Shown here one piece after another: positions 14,685 to 23,140 of a stretch of DNA of 49,818 nucleotides. This DNA is from Collinsella sp. (GTDB taxonomy: Bacteria; Actinomycetota; Coriobacteriia; Coriobacteriales; Coriobacteriaceae). The stretch covers positions 1-49,818 of the forward strand of contig JAGZUC010000016.1 in NCBI GenBank assembly GCA_018380195.1, given 5' to 3'. The position numbers and the translations under genes are program-made. Numbering within the stretch: position 1 is the stretch's first letter; every line of letters starts with the position of its first letter. Under the pieces are notes generated by a model. The model did no database searches and was not told the origin of the DNA. It was given only the letters and a program-made list of their open reading frames with translations.

Positions 14685-17138
14685 GTGAGAGTTTCTTACG
14701 ACTGGCTCAAGACCATGATCGATATTCCGGAGGATCCCAAGACCCTTTCGGACGAATATATCCGTACCGGCACCGAGGTTGAGGCGATCGACACCGTGGG
14801 CGAGTCCTTCGACCACGTGGTGACTGCCAAGGTGCTCACCAAGACCCCACACCCCGATAGCGACCACATGTATGTGTGCTCGGTCGACGTGGGCGACAAG
14901 AATCTCGACGCCGACGGCAACCCCGCTCCGCTGCAGATCGTCTGCGGCGCGCAGAACTTCGAGGCCGGCGACCACATCGTCACGGCCATGATTGGCGCTG
15001 TCCTGCCCGGCGACGTCAAGATCAAGAAGAGCAAGCTTCGCGGCGTCGTGTCCATGGGCATGAACTGCTCCGCGCGCGAGCTCGGCCTGGGCGGCGACCA
15101 CTCCGGCATCATGATCCTGCCCGAGGATACGCCCTGCGGCATGCCGTTTGCCGAGTACGTGGGCTCGAGCGATACCGTGCTTGACTGCGAGATCACGCCC
15201 AACCGTCCCGATTGCCTGTCCATGATCGGCATGGCCCGCGAGACCGGCGCCATCTTCGACCGCGATTTCCACGTTGAGCTGCCTGCCATCAAGGCCGAGA
15301 CCGGCCGCGCGACCGACGACGAGCTTTCGGTCGAGATTGCCGACGAGGGCCTGTGCGACCGCTACGTCGCCCGCATCGTGCGCAACGTGAAGGTCGGCCC
15401 CTCGCCCGACTGGATGGTCAAGCGCCTCAACGCCCTGGGCGTGCGCCCGCACAACAACATTGTCGATATCACCAACTACGTGATGATGCTCACCGGTCAG
15501 CCGCTGCACGCCTTTGACCTGGACACCTTTGCCGAGCGCGATGGCCGCCGTCGCGTGGTGGTCCGCGCCGCTCAGCAGGATGAGAAGTTCACGACGCTCG
15601 ACGGCGAGGAGCGCACGCTCGACGCCGGCATGGGCCTTATCACCGACGGCGAGCGCCCTGTGGCTCTGGCCGGCGTTATGGGCGGCATGGATTCCGAGAT
15701 CGAGGACGACACCGTCGACGTGATGGTCGAGAGCGCCTGCTTCAACGCCGGTCGCACCTCGCACACCAGCCGCGACCTGTCGCTGATCTCCGACGCCTCC
15801 ATTCGCTTTGAGCGCCAGGTTGACGAGACCGGCTGCGTGGACGTCGCCAACGTTACCTGCGCGCTCATCGAGGAGATCGCCGGCGGCGAGGTTGCTCCCG
15901 GCTATGTCGACGTTTTCCCCGCGCCCAAGACCATCAACAGCATTAAGCTGCGCCTGGCCCGCGTGCATGCCATCTGCGGTGCCGACATCGAGCCCGAGTT
16001 TATCGAGCGTTCGCTCACTCGCCTGGGCTGCACCGTCGAGCGCGACGGCGATGACTTCATGGTCACCCCGCCGAGCTTCCGTCCCGACCTGCCGCGCGAG
16101 ATCGACCTGATCGAGGAGGTCCTGCGCCTGTGGGGCATGGGCCGTGTGACGGCGACCATCCCGGCTGCCAAGAACCACATCGGCGGCCTGACCCGCGAGC
16201 AGAAGCTCACCCGCAAGGTCGGCGAGATCCTGCGCGCCTGCGGCCTCAACGAGACCACGACTTTCGGCTTTGCCGCCCCGGGCGACCTGGAGAAGATCGG
16301 TATGTCCACCGAGGGTCGCGGTTGCCCCGTGGTGCTCATGAACCCGCTGGTAGCCGAGCAGACCGAGATGCGTCGTTCGCTGTTGCCGGGCCTGCTGCAG
16401 TCCGTGGCCTACAACGAGGCGCACGGTACGCCCAATGTGCACCTGTACGAGGTCGGCAGCCTGTTCCACGGTCGCGAGAACGCCAGCCTGCCCAAGGAGA
16501 CCAAGTCCGTGGCGGGTGTGCTCTCGGGCCAGTGGAGCGAGCAGTCCTGGAACATGAAGTACCGCAAGCTGCGTTTCTTCTTTGGCAAGGGCATTGTCGA
16601 GGAGCTGCTCGCCCAGCTGCGCATCGAGAAGGTTCGCTTCCGTCCCGTCGAGGGCGAGGGCTACGCTTTCTTGCAGCCGGGTCGTGCGGCCGAGGTACTC
16701 TCGGGCGGTACCGTGCTGGGCTGGGTTGGCGAGATTCACCCCGAGGCGCGCGAGGCGATGGGCATCGATGAGGTCGTCGTTGCCTTTGAGCTCGATCTGG
16801 ACAAGCTGATCAAGGGCGCCCGCAATCAGGAGAACTACCGCGAGTTCTCGCAGTACCCTGCCGTTGAGCACGACCTTGCTATCGTGGTCGACAACTCCGT
16901 GACCTGCGAGGATCTTGAGCACCGTATTACCAGCGCCGGCGGCAAGCTGCTCGAGGGCGTGCGCCTGTTCGACGTCTACCGCGATCCCATCCGCATCGGA
17001 GCGGGCAAGAAGTCCATGGCCTTTGCGCTTACGTATCGCTCCGACGACCATACGCTCACCAGCGAAGAGGTCGAAAAAGCGCACCAGAAGATCGTCACCA
17101 AGGTGTGCAAGGGCGTAAACGGCGAGGTCCGCGGCTAG
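14685..17138 (+). CDS. pheT: Phenylalanine-tRNA ligase beta subunit
   Basis: 817 residues, the usual length. It starts at GTG 14685 with TAAGGAG 13 bases upstream. Domain order is visible: N-terminal B1, tRNA-binding EMAP-like domain (about 40-160, HPDSDHMYVC), B3/B4 editing domain (about 210-400; RPHNNIVDITNYVM), B5 (about 410-480), the catalytic-like domain, and a C-terminal FDX-ACB domain (SQYPAVEHDLAIVVD to the end), which contacts the anticodon. It follows pheS by 45 bases and shares the T-box control. Confidence 0.97.
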   Translation: MRVSYDWLKTMIDIPEDPKTLSDEYIRTGTEVEAIDTVGESFDHVVTAKVLTKTPHPDSDHMYVCSVDVGDKNLDADGNPAPLQIVCGAQNFEAGDHIVTAMIGAVLPGDVKIKKSKLRGVVSMGMNCSARELGLGGDHSGIMILPEDTPCGMPFAEYVGSSDTVLDCEITPNRPDCLSMIGMARETGAIFDRDFHVELPAIKAETGRATDDELSVEIADEGLCDRYVARIVRNVKVGPSPDWMVKRLNALGVRPHNNIVDITNYVMMLTGQPLHAFDLDTFAERDGRRRVVVRAAQQDEKFTTLDGEERTLDAGMGLITDGERPVALAGVMGGMDSEIEDDTVDVMVESACFNAGRTSHTSRDLSLISDASIRFERQVDETGCVDVANVTCALIEEIAGGEVAPGYVDVFPAPKTINSIKLRLARVHAICGADIEPEFIERSLTRLGCTVERDGDDFMVTPPSFRPDLPREIDLIEEVLRLWGMGRVTATIPAAKNHIGGLTREQKLTRKVGEILRACGLNETTTFGFAAPGDLEKIGMSTEGRGCPVVLMNPLVAEQTEMRRSLLPGLLQSVAYNEAHGTPNVHLYEVGSLFHGRENASLPKETKSVAGVLSGQWSEQSWNMKYRKLRFFFGKGIVEELLAQLRIEKVRFRPVEGEGYAFLQPGRAAEVLSGGTVLGWVGEIHPEAREAMGIDEVVVAFELDLDKLIKGARNQENYREFSQYPAVEHDLAIVVDNSVTCEDLEHRITSAGGKLLEGVRLFDVYRDPIRIGAGKKSMAFALTYRSDDHTLTSEEVEKAHQKIVTKVCKGVNGEVRG

Positions 17139-17247
17139 GTCCTGCGCTGGGGTATGGGTCAGCGGTGGCTGCTGCCGAGTCCTACGTGACTGCTGTTTTC
17201 GGTATAAGGCACCGTTGAGCCTGCATATATGACACGCGCATTACATA

Positions 17248-17282
17248 ACGGCGTGCTGCTTTGTCGGCAGTGCGCCGTTTTG
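17248..17282 (+). terminator. Terminator-like hairpin after pheT
   Basis: AACGGCG-T-GCTGC and GGCAG-T-GCGCCGTTTT with loop TTTGTC. The loop holds the -35 hexamer of the following promoter, so termination of pheT and initiation of the metal transporter operon overlap. Confidence 0.55.
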
Positions 17283-17289
17283 CTATGAT
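17261..17289 (+). promoter_or_regulatory. Promoter of the cbiMQO operon
   Basis: -35 TTGTCG (17261-17266), 17-base spacer, -10 TATGAT (17284-17289). The start of transcription would fall at about 17296, immediately before or within the palindrome at 17300-17327. Confidence 0.6.
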
Positions 17290-17299
17290 AGCCCGCGGC

Positions 17300-17327
17300 G
17301 TGTTACGAATCTGACTATACGTAACAC
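17300..17327. promoter_or_regulatory. NikR-like operator GTGTTAC-N14-GTAACAC
   Basis: Perfect inverted repeat GTGTTAC (17300-17306) and GTAACAC (17321-17327) separated by exactly 14 bases, extended by one further pair (G/C). This spacing and arm sequence agree with one of the binding signatures described from comparative genomics for the nickel-responsive repressor NikR. It overlaps the predicted transcription start, so binding would repress. No nikR gene lies in the window. Confidence 0.6.
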
Positions 17328-17384
17328 TGACAAGGTGATTCAAGCGGCGTTGCGATTCTGTGCGCCGATAACCGGGAGGCGCAC

Positions 17385-18470
17385 ATGCACATTCCAGATA
17401 ATTATCTGTCCCCGCAGACCGATGCCGTCATGGCGGTGGCAATGGTGCCCGTTTGGGTCCATTGCATCAAGAAAGTACGCGCCACGCTCGATCGCGAGCA
17501 CATGGCCTTTCTGGGTATTTGCGCCGCGTTCTCCTTTTTGCTCATGATGTTTAACGTTCCGCTGCCCGGCGGCACCACGGGCCACGCCGTCGGTGGTGCA
17601 CTCATCGCGCTGCTGCTGGGCCCTGAGGCCGCGGCTATTGCTGTCTCGGTCGCGCTGGCACTGCAGGCGCTGCTGTTTGGCGACGGCGGCATCCTGTCCT
17701 TTGGCGCCAACTGCTTTAACATGGCCTTCGTGCTGCCGTTTGCCGCTGCTATTGTGTTCCGTGCGCTCAACAGCCGTCTGCACGACAAGAGCTGGGGCAC
17801 CTCGGTTTCGGCCATCGTAAGCGGCTGGGTCGGCCTGTGCCTGGCGGCCCTGTGCGCGGCCATCGAGTTTGGTATTCAGCCCATGCTCTTCACCAACGCG
17901 TCCGGCGCCCCGCTCTATTGCCCCTTCCCGCTGTCGATTGCCATTCCCGCCATGTTGATCCCGCATATGCTGGTGGCCGGTGTGGTCGAGGGTGTGGCGA
18001 CTGCCGCGATCTACGCATTCATTAAGAAGACGGCGCCGAGCATCATCGTCGGGCCCGAGGCCGTTGACGGCCAGCTTGCTGCCAATAGCGCTGCCGCCAA
18101 AAAGATCTCGCTGATCCCCACGCTTATCCTGGTTGCCGTACTTGTCGTTGCCACGCCGCTGGGCTTGCTCGCTACTGGTGACGCCTGGGGCGAGTGGGAC
18201 GGCGAGGGCGCCGCGACCGCTGTTCAGGAGGCTGGCGACGACAGCTTGCAGGCTTCGGTCGGCCTGGATGCCCCGACCTTTGCCGATTCGTTGCCCACGG
18301 GCGATTACCTGCAGGCCTATTCCGAGGAGCAGGGTTTTGGCTTTGCCGGCCAGGCTGCCATGTATATCCTCTCCGGCGTGATTGGCGTGGCGGTGCTCAC
18401 CATCGTATTCCGTCTTATTTCGCTGACGGCCAAGGAAAGCGGGTCCCATGCAAACGGTCGAGCTGCCTAG
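17385..18470 (+). CDS. cbiM: ECF-type metal transporter S component, CbiM with fused PDGLE/CbiN-like domain
   Basis: Membrane substrate-binding subunit of a cobalt or nickel ECF importer. 361 residues; the N-terminal MHIPDNYLSP supplies the metal-binding Met-His at the very start. The core has about six helices with GGTTGHAVGGALIALLLGP and ALLFGDGGILSFGANCFNMA, typical of CbiM/NikM. After about residue 240 there is a second part with a membrane helix, an extracytoplasmic loop of about 80 residues, and a last helix, matching the PDGLE/CbiN-type partner fused at the C-terminus. Start ATG 17385 follows GGGAGG. The NikR-like site upstream argues for nickel over cobalt. Its last 23 bases overlap cbiQ. 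Confidence 0.88.
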   Translation: MHIPDNYLSPQTDAVMAVAMVPVWVHCIKKVRATLDREHMAFLGICAAFSFLLMMFNVPLPGGTTGHAVGGALIALLLGPEAAAIAVSVALALQALLFGDGGILSFGANCFNMAFVLPFAAAIVFRALNSRLHDKSWGTSVSAIVSGWVGLCLAALCAAIEFGIQPMLFTNASGAPLYCPFPLSIAIPAMLIPHMLVAGVVEGVATAAIYAFIKKTAPSIIVGPEAVDGQLAANSAAAKKISLIPTLILVAVLVVATPLGLLATGDAWGEWDGEGAATAVQEAGDDSLQASVGLDAPTFADSLPTGDYLQAYSEEQGFGFAGQAAMYILSGVIGVAVLTIVFRLISLTAKESGSHANGRAA

Positions 18471-19284
18471 CTGGCTCGCGGCTCAAGAGCGATACGAGCC
18501 CACGGGCGCTCGGCATCGCGTCATGCAAAAGAACGTCCTGCACCTGGCGAGCCTGCTTGAGCGGGTTCGCCTGGGTGGAGGCGCGCACGAGGGCGGGTCG
18601 ATGGTCGACCGCGCCCTTTCTTGCGTTTCGGCTCCGATGCGCCTGGTGGGGATGTTCGTTTGCGTCCTGTGCGTGTGTCTGACGCAGAGCCCTCTGTACC
18701 TCATGTTGATGGCGGCTATAGCGCTGGTGCTCGTTGCCGTGCGCCCCGTACGCGGGCTGCGGGCAACCTTTGTGCCGGCGCTTGGCGCTGCAGGGCTCGC
18801 GGTGGTTCTGGTACTGCCCGCCTTGCTGCTGGACGCTTCTGCTGCGGGCGCCATGCTCAAGATTGCGCTCAAGACCTTCATTAATGTGTCGCTGGTGCTG
18901 GGCGTTTCGTGGACCCTCACGTGGAGCCGCATGTCGGCGGCGCTCAAGATGCTGCATCTACCCGACGAAGTTATCTTTACGTTTGATATGGCGCTCAAGC
19001 ATATCGAGGTGCTGGGTCGCACGGCGCACAATCTGTGCGAATCGGTCATGCTGCGCAGCGTTGGCCGTGCGCCTGAGGGATTTTCGCGTACCGATTCGAT
19101 CGCGGGTATCATGGGCATGACCTTTATCAAGGCGATGGAATGCAGCCGCGCGATGGACGAGGCCATGCTCTGCCGCGGCTTTGCCGGTGCGTATCCGGCG
19201 CCCGCGCGCGCCGGGTTTGGCTGGCGCGATGCGGTCTATGCGGGGGTCGTGCTGTTGCTGTCGGCGCTGTGTGCGGCGCTGTAG
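18448..19284 (+). CDS. cbiQ: ECF transporter transmembrane component CbiQ (EcfT)
   Basis: 278 residues with about five to six hydrophobic segments in the EcfT fold; this subunit couples the ATPase to the metal-binding S component. The cytoplasmic coupling helix is recognisable as SRAMDEAMLCRGFAG, the position of the conserved Ala-Arg-Gly motif. The start ATG 18448 lies inside the end of cbiM, indicating translational coupling. The first 50 residues are longer and more charged than usual. Confidence 0.88.
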   Translation: MQTVELPSWLAAQERYEPTGARHRVMQKNVLHLASLLERVRLGGGAHEGGSMVDRALSCVSAPMRLVGMFVCVLCVCLTQSPLYLMLMAAIALVLVAVRPVRGLRATFVPALGAAGLAVVLVLPALLLDASAAGAMLKIALKTFINVSLVLGVSWTLTWSRMSAALKMLHLPDEVIFTFDMALKHIEVLGRTAHNLCESVMLRSVGRAPEGFSRTDSIAGIMGMTFIKAMECSRAMDEAMLCRGFAGAYPAPARAGFGWRDAVYAGVVLLLSALCAAL

Positions 19285-19325
19285 AGTAGGCGCTGCGGCC
19301 GATGTGGATAGGGAAAGGCAACGTT

Positions 19326-20096
19326 TTGGCAATCGAGATGAATAGCCCTTCGGGTGTTAGGGACGCGCGCGGTGCCGGTGCTGCGCCGCTCATTGAGCTG
19401 CGCGACGTGGTGTTTTCCTATGCAGGACATACGGTGGTCGATGGCGTTTCGCTGCAGGTTAATCGCGGCGAGCTCGTTGCCCTGCTCGGTCCCAACGGCT
19501 GCGGCAAGACGACGATCATGCGGCTTATCAACGGACTTGAGGTGCCGCGCGCGGGTACGTATCTGTTCGATGGCGAAACGGTCGATGCGGCTTACCTCGC
19601 CGATCCCGTGCGCTCGCAGCGCTTCCATCAGCGCGTGGGTTTTGTGTTCCAGAACGCCGACGCCCAGCTGTTCTGCGCGACCGTGGGCGAGGAAGTCGCC
19701 TTTGGCCCGGCTCAGATGGGCCTGCCGTCAGACGAGCTCGAGCGCCGCGTGCGCGATGCCATGGGGCTGTTCCAGGTTGCCGACCTTGCCGATGCCTCTC
19801 CCTATCAGCTCTCGGGCGGGCAAAAGAAGCGCGTTGCGCTGGCTGCCGTCGTGTCGATGAACCCCGATATCCTGGTTCTCGACGAGCCTACCAATGGGCT
19901 CGACGAGGATTCATGCGACATCGTGGTCAACTTCTTGCTGGCCTATGTCGCGGCGGGTAAGACGGTCTTGATGAGCACACATCACCAGGATTTGGTGCGA
20001 CGCCTGGGTGCCCGTGCAATCTATATCGATCGATATCACCATGTGGTTGAGGCGCCTTCGCCGTCGTATGGAACCGAAAGCGGTGCTACGGACTAG
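19326..20096 (+). CDS. cbiO: ECF transporter ATPase component CbiO
   Basis: ABC ATPase driving the metal importer. Walker A GPNGCGKTT, Q-loop FVFQNADAQLF, signature LSGGQKKR, Walker B ILVLDEPTNGLD and H-loop MSTHHQDL are all present. About 256 residues from TTG 19326, which has GGAAAGG (19312-19318) 7 bases upstream. ATG 19302 (264 residues) is in frame but lies before that site, and ATG 19338 is also possible. It follows cbiQ by about 40 bases; with cbiM and cbiQ it forms a complete importer apart from a separate CbiN. Confidence 0.9.
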   Translation: MAIEMNSPSGVRDARGAGAAPLIELRDVVFSYAGHTVVDGVSLQVNRGELVALLGPNGCGKTTIMRLINGLEVPRAGTYLFDGETVDAAYLADPVRSQRFHQRVGFVFQNADAQLFCATVGEEVAFGPAQMGLPSDELERRVRDAMGLFQVADLADASPYQLSGGQKKRVALAAVVSMNPDILVLDEPTNGLDEDSCDIVVNFLLAYVAAGKTVLMSTHHQDLVRRLGARAIYIDRYHHVVEAPSPSYGTESGATD

Positions 20097-20175
20097 TTGC
20101 TGCGTAGAGCGTGCGTAGCCGCCCGCGCGGCTTTGCCGTGATGGTATAGTTATCCAGGTTTTTATGGGGGTGGCT

Positions 20176-21024
20176 ATGCCAAGCTGGAACATTCATATCG
20201 CTCAGACGGAGCGTTTGCTGGAGCGCACCGGTGCGCTTGCCAAGAGCGTGCGCGACCGCAATGCCTTTTTGTTTGGCTGCGTGGTTCCGGATATCTTCGT
20301 GGGCTATATGGTCCCTGGCATCGCCGATCCCATCCCGTACCGCATTACGCACTTTGCAAAGCCCGAGCCTATCCCTAAGCCTCGTGAGCATGAGTTCTGG
20401 GATACCTATGTGGCACCGTTGCTTAAAAGTTCGCCCACCGGTGCGCCGGCCGCGGCGACCTCGATTATCGAGGAACGCGAGCGGCTGAACCGCGTGCACT
20501 ATCCCCAGCGCTACAAGGATGCCGAGCCGGTTGCCGGTCCCGGCGCCTGTGAGTTCTCGCTTGCGTCCGAAGATGTGGCGCAGTCGTTGCTCGATTTGAC
20601 GCTGGGTGTCTGGTCGCATCTGGTGGCCGATACCGTATGGAATACGCGCGTGAATCAGTACCTGGAGGCGCACGGCGGCAAGCCGTGTGAGGAGTTCCGC
20701 ATTAAAAAGCAGGGCGATTTTGACTGGTTTGGCAAGACGCTCGGCATTGTTTCCATCCCGCGTGCGACCGATCGCCTGTATACCGCGGCGACGCGTTTTG
20801 GGCAGTATCCCATTCATAAAGAATATGTGCTCAAGACCATCGGCGTCATGCACGAGATTGTACGCGAAAACCCCGGCGAGTCAGATCATCCGCCGTATCG
20901 CCTGCTAACCGAGGAGTTTTTCGATGCAACGTTTACCGAGGTCATCGAGCTAACCGAGGCGGGATTTGCGGTTCGCGTCGCCGCTCCTGACGCGCCCGCA
21001 GCCCCCCTGATCGCTAGCTGCTAG
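20176..21024 (+). CDS. Zinc-dependent phospholipase C-like protein
   Basis: About 282 residues. The start MPSWNIHIAQTERLLE, followed by FLFGCVVPDI and later LGVWSHLVADTVWNTRVN, is the pattern of the zinc-dependent phospholipase C/S1-P1-like family (PF00882), in which His and Asp residues bind zinc. No signal peptide is visible, so unlike the secreted toxins it is probably cytoplasmic with an unknown substrate. GGGGGTG lies just before ATG 20176; ATG 20164 lies in front of that site. It stands alone between cbiO and pyk. Confidence 0.75.
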   Translation: MPSWNIHIAQTERLLERTGALAKSVRDRNAFLFGCVVPDIFVGYMVPGIADPIPYRITHFAKPEPIPKPREHEFWDTYVAPLLKSSPTGAPAAATSIIEERERLNRVHYPQRYKDAEPVAGPGACEFSLASEDVAQSLLDLTLGVWSHLVADTVWNTRVNQYLEAHGGKPCEEFRIKKQGDFDWFGKTLGIVSIPRATDRLYTAATRFGQYPIHKEYVLKTIGVMHEIVRENPGESDHPPYRLLTEEFFDATFTEVIELTEAGFAVRVAAPDAPAAPLIASC

Positions 21025-21172
21025 CCGGCCGGCTTGGCAGTGAATAGCTCACCCCAATTGATCAACAGCTTCCGTCGCATGGCGTAAACACGGCAAACGA
21101 GCTGCACATCTCATAGCATGCCATAAGCAGTTGGTTGCGTGTCATGCCATACAGTAGACATCGGCGCACGGA

Positions 21173-21215
21173 AAAGGGGCCCGGAAGGCAATGCCTTCCG
21201 GGCCCCTTTGCAATG
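21173..21215 (-). terminator. Intrinsic terminator of pyk
   Basis: Perfect 17-bp stem AAAGGGGCCCGGAAGGC / GCCTTCCGGGCCCCTTT with loop AAT. The minus-strand pyk stop is at 21238. A-rich sequence on the left side (21172-21175) gives the U-tract on the minus strand. Confidence 0.8.
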
Positions 21216-21237
21216 CAAATTTGCTTGCAAGTACGAT

Positions 21238-22698
21238 TTAGCGCACCTGAGCGACGTAAGCGACGTTGGTCGAGGAGACCTTATCCTCGAGCTGGACGCT
21301 CATGCGGGGATCGCCAGCGGTAGCGACGGTCAGATCGCCGGCCTTGACGTAGCCGAGCTCCTTAGCGGTCTCGATCGCCTTGACGATCGTGCCGTTGACG
21401 GTGCCCTGGGTAATCTCGGCCTGGTGCGGGATAACGCCCCAGTACATAATCATCTGCTGGACGGCCCACTCGTGGCGGGAGAACGCGCAGATCGGCATGT
21501 TGGGACGGAAGTGCGAGATCAGGCGAGCGGTACGACCGGTGGTCGTCGGCACGGTGATGCACTTGGCGCCAACGGTGGTAGCCATGTTCACAGCGGACAT
21601 ACCCACAACGTTGTTGACGACGCGGGTGCCGTGAGCGTCAGCCGGAACCTCGAGCGGAGCGTGAGCCGGGAGGTACTTCTCAGTCTCGAGAGCAATGCTG
21701 GCCTGCATCTTGACGGCCTCGACCGGGTACTTACCGGCAGCGGACTCGCCAGAGAGCATAACGGCGTCGGTGCCGTCGTAGATGGCGTTAGCAACGTCGG
21801 CAACCTCGGCGCGCGTCGGGCGCGGGTTCTGCTGCATGGAGTCGAGCATCTGCGTAGCGGTGATAACGGGCTTGTAGGCCGCGTTGCACTTGGCGATGAT
21901 CTCCTTCTGGATGTGCGGAACGAGCTCGGGCTTGATCTCGATGCCCAGGTCGCCACGGGCGACCATGATGCCGTCGGAAGCCTCGAGGATCTCGTCGAAG
22001 TTCTCGACGCCCAGGGCGCACTCGATCTTCGGGAAGATCGTCACGTGCTCGCCACCGTTCTCGCGGCAAAGCTCGCGGATGCCGCGGACGGACTCGCCGT
22101 CACGGATGAAGGAAGCGGCGATGTAGTCGATGTTCTCGGTCAGGCCAAAGAGGATGTCCTGACGATCGCGCTCGGTGATAGCGGGCAACGAGATGTTGAC
22201 GTTGGGCATGTTGACGCCCTTGCGCTCGCCGATCAGGCCGTCGTTCTTGACGACACAGGTCATGTCCTGGCCGTCGACGGACTCGACCTCGAGGGCAACC
22301 AGGCCGTCGTCGATCAGGATAAGGGAGCCCTTCTCGACCTCGGAGGGCAGAGCCAGGTAGTCGAGGGAGATGTGCTCAGAGGTGCCGTGGAAATCCTCGG
22401 ACGTGGGCTGAGCGGTGACGACAATCTTGTCGCCGGTCTTGACGGCGACCTTCTTGCCGTCGACCAGAAGGCCGGTGCGGACCTCGGGGCCCTTGGTGTC
22501 GAGCAGGATGCCGACGGGCAGACCGAGCTCCTTGGAAATACGACGGACGCGCTCGATGCGACCGTGGTGCTCGTCGTAGGATCCGTGCGAGAAGTTAAAA
22601 CGGGCGACGTTCATGCCCGCCTTGATCATCTCGCGGATGGTCTCGTCGCTATCGCAGGCGGGACCCATGGTGCATACAATCTTGGTGCGCTTGTACAT
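21238..22698 (-). CDS. pyk: Pyruvate kinase
   Basis: Last step of glycolysis: phosphoenolpyruvate plus ADP to pyruvate plus ATP. 486 residues, standard bacterial length. Motifs: N-terminal TKIVCTMGPACDS, NFSHGSYDEH, DTKGPEVRTG, active-site IFPKIE with catalytic Lys, MVARGDLGIE, and the effector domain VTATQMLDSM and TTTGRTARLI. The start ATG 22698 follows GGAGGT on the minus strand. A TATAAT sequence lies at 22762-22767 on the minus strand, giving a short leader. Confidence 0.97.
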   Translation of the reverse strand: MYKRTKIVCTMGPACDSDETIREMIKAGMNVARFNFSHGSYDEHHGRIERVRRISKELGLPVGILLDTKGPEVRTGLLVDGKKVAVKTGDKIVVTAQPTSEDFHGTSEHISLDYLALPSEVEKGSLILIDDGLVALEVESVDGQDMTCVVKNDGLIGERKGVNMPNVNISLPAITERDRQDILFGLTENIDYIAASFIRDGESVRGIRELCRENGGEHVTIFPKIECALGVENFDEILEASDGIMVARGDLGIEIKPELVPHIQKEIIAKCNAAYKPVITATQMLDSMQQNPRPTRAEVADVANAIYDGTDAVMLSGESAAGKYPVEAVKMQASIALETEKYLPAHAPLEVPADAHGTRVVNNVVGMSAVNMATTVGAKCITVPTTTGRTARLISHFRPNMPICAFSRHEWAVQQMIMYWGVIPHQAEITQGTVNGTIVKAIETAKELGYVKAGDLTVATAGDPRMSVQLEDKVSSTNVAYVAQVR

Positions 22699-22761
22699 TC
22701 AGACCTCCATCTGACATCGTCTTGCGCTGATAGATAAACCATAAGAAATAAAACTGAGATG

Positions 22762-22767
22762 ATTATA
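22762..22767 (-). promoter_or_regulatory. Likely -10 element of the pyk promoter
   Basis: Consensus TATAAT on the minus strand, 64 bases before the pyk start. The matching -35 region (GGGGTA or nearby) is poor, so the call rests on the -10 and its position. Confidence 0.4.
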
Positions 22768-23036
22768 ACGAAATGCCGACCGAATACCCCCAAAAATCGA
22801 CCGTATGCCGAATTAGAAGTTCATTTTTTGCGGTAAAAACGGTATATGAAAAATCTTTACCAACCGTTCTGACCGCTGCTATCTGGGCGATATTTCAGTT
22901 TGACGATGCGCCGAAGAAAAAACGTTTTATCAATGTTGAGCATCACACGGTCTGCACCGTTGCTTATGGACCGTATTTCCAAATGGATTGTTTTGGCTAG
23001 ACGCGTTGCTTTGGGGTACCATAGCTCCACTATCAA

Positions 23037-23138
23037 CTGCCGCTCAGCACGGCAGCCTTGATGAGCCCTTGCCCTTCTCCTGGGAATTATGATCGGGCAT
23101 CAATCTGCTGAGTGGCCCGAATCCCAGGAGGGGACTCT
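23037..23138 (+). promoter_or_regulatory. Structured leader that can sequester the ribosome binding site of the calcium ATPase
   Basis: Two hairpins. The first is CTGCCG/CGGCAG at about 23038-23056. In the second, CTCCTGGGA (23077-23085) pairs perfectly with TCCCAGGAG (23122-23130), extended by CGGGC (23094-23098) with GCCCG (23115-23119). The right arm contains the ribosome binding site AGGAGGGG (23126-23133) of ATG 23141. Pairing would block translation initiation. A candidate promoter TTGGCT-N18-TACCAT lies at about 22994-23023. I do not recognise a known riboswitch class. Confidence 0.55.
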
Positions 23139-23140
23139 AT

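Noticed and set aside
13518..17084. A 1188-codon open frame on the minus strand opposite pheS and pheT
   Set aside because: It is exactly antisense to two well-recognised synthetase genes; long antisense frames are common in high-GC genes with this codon bias, and its residues (runs of Gly, Ala, His, Leu, Val) show no family character.
21139..22737. A 532-codon plus-strand frame opposite pyruvate kinase
   Set aside because: Antisense shadow; pyk on the minus strand has all catalytic motifs, a start site and a terminator.
23037..23140. yybP-ykoY manganese riboswitch in the calcium ATPase leader
   Set aside because: I could not find the conserved loop sequences of that class, only hairpins.
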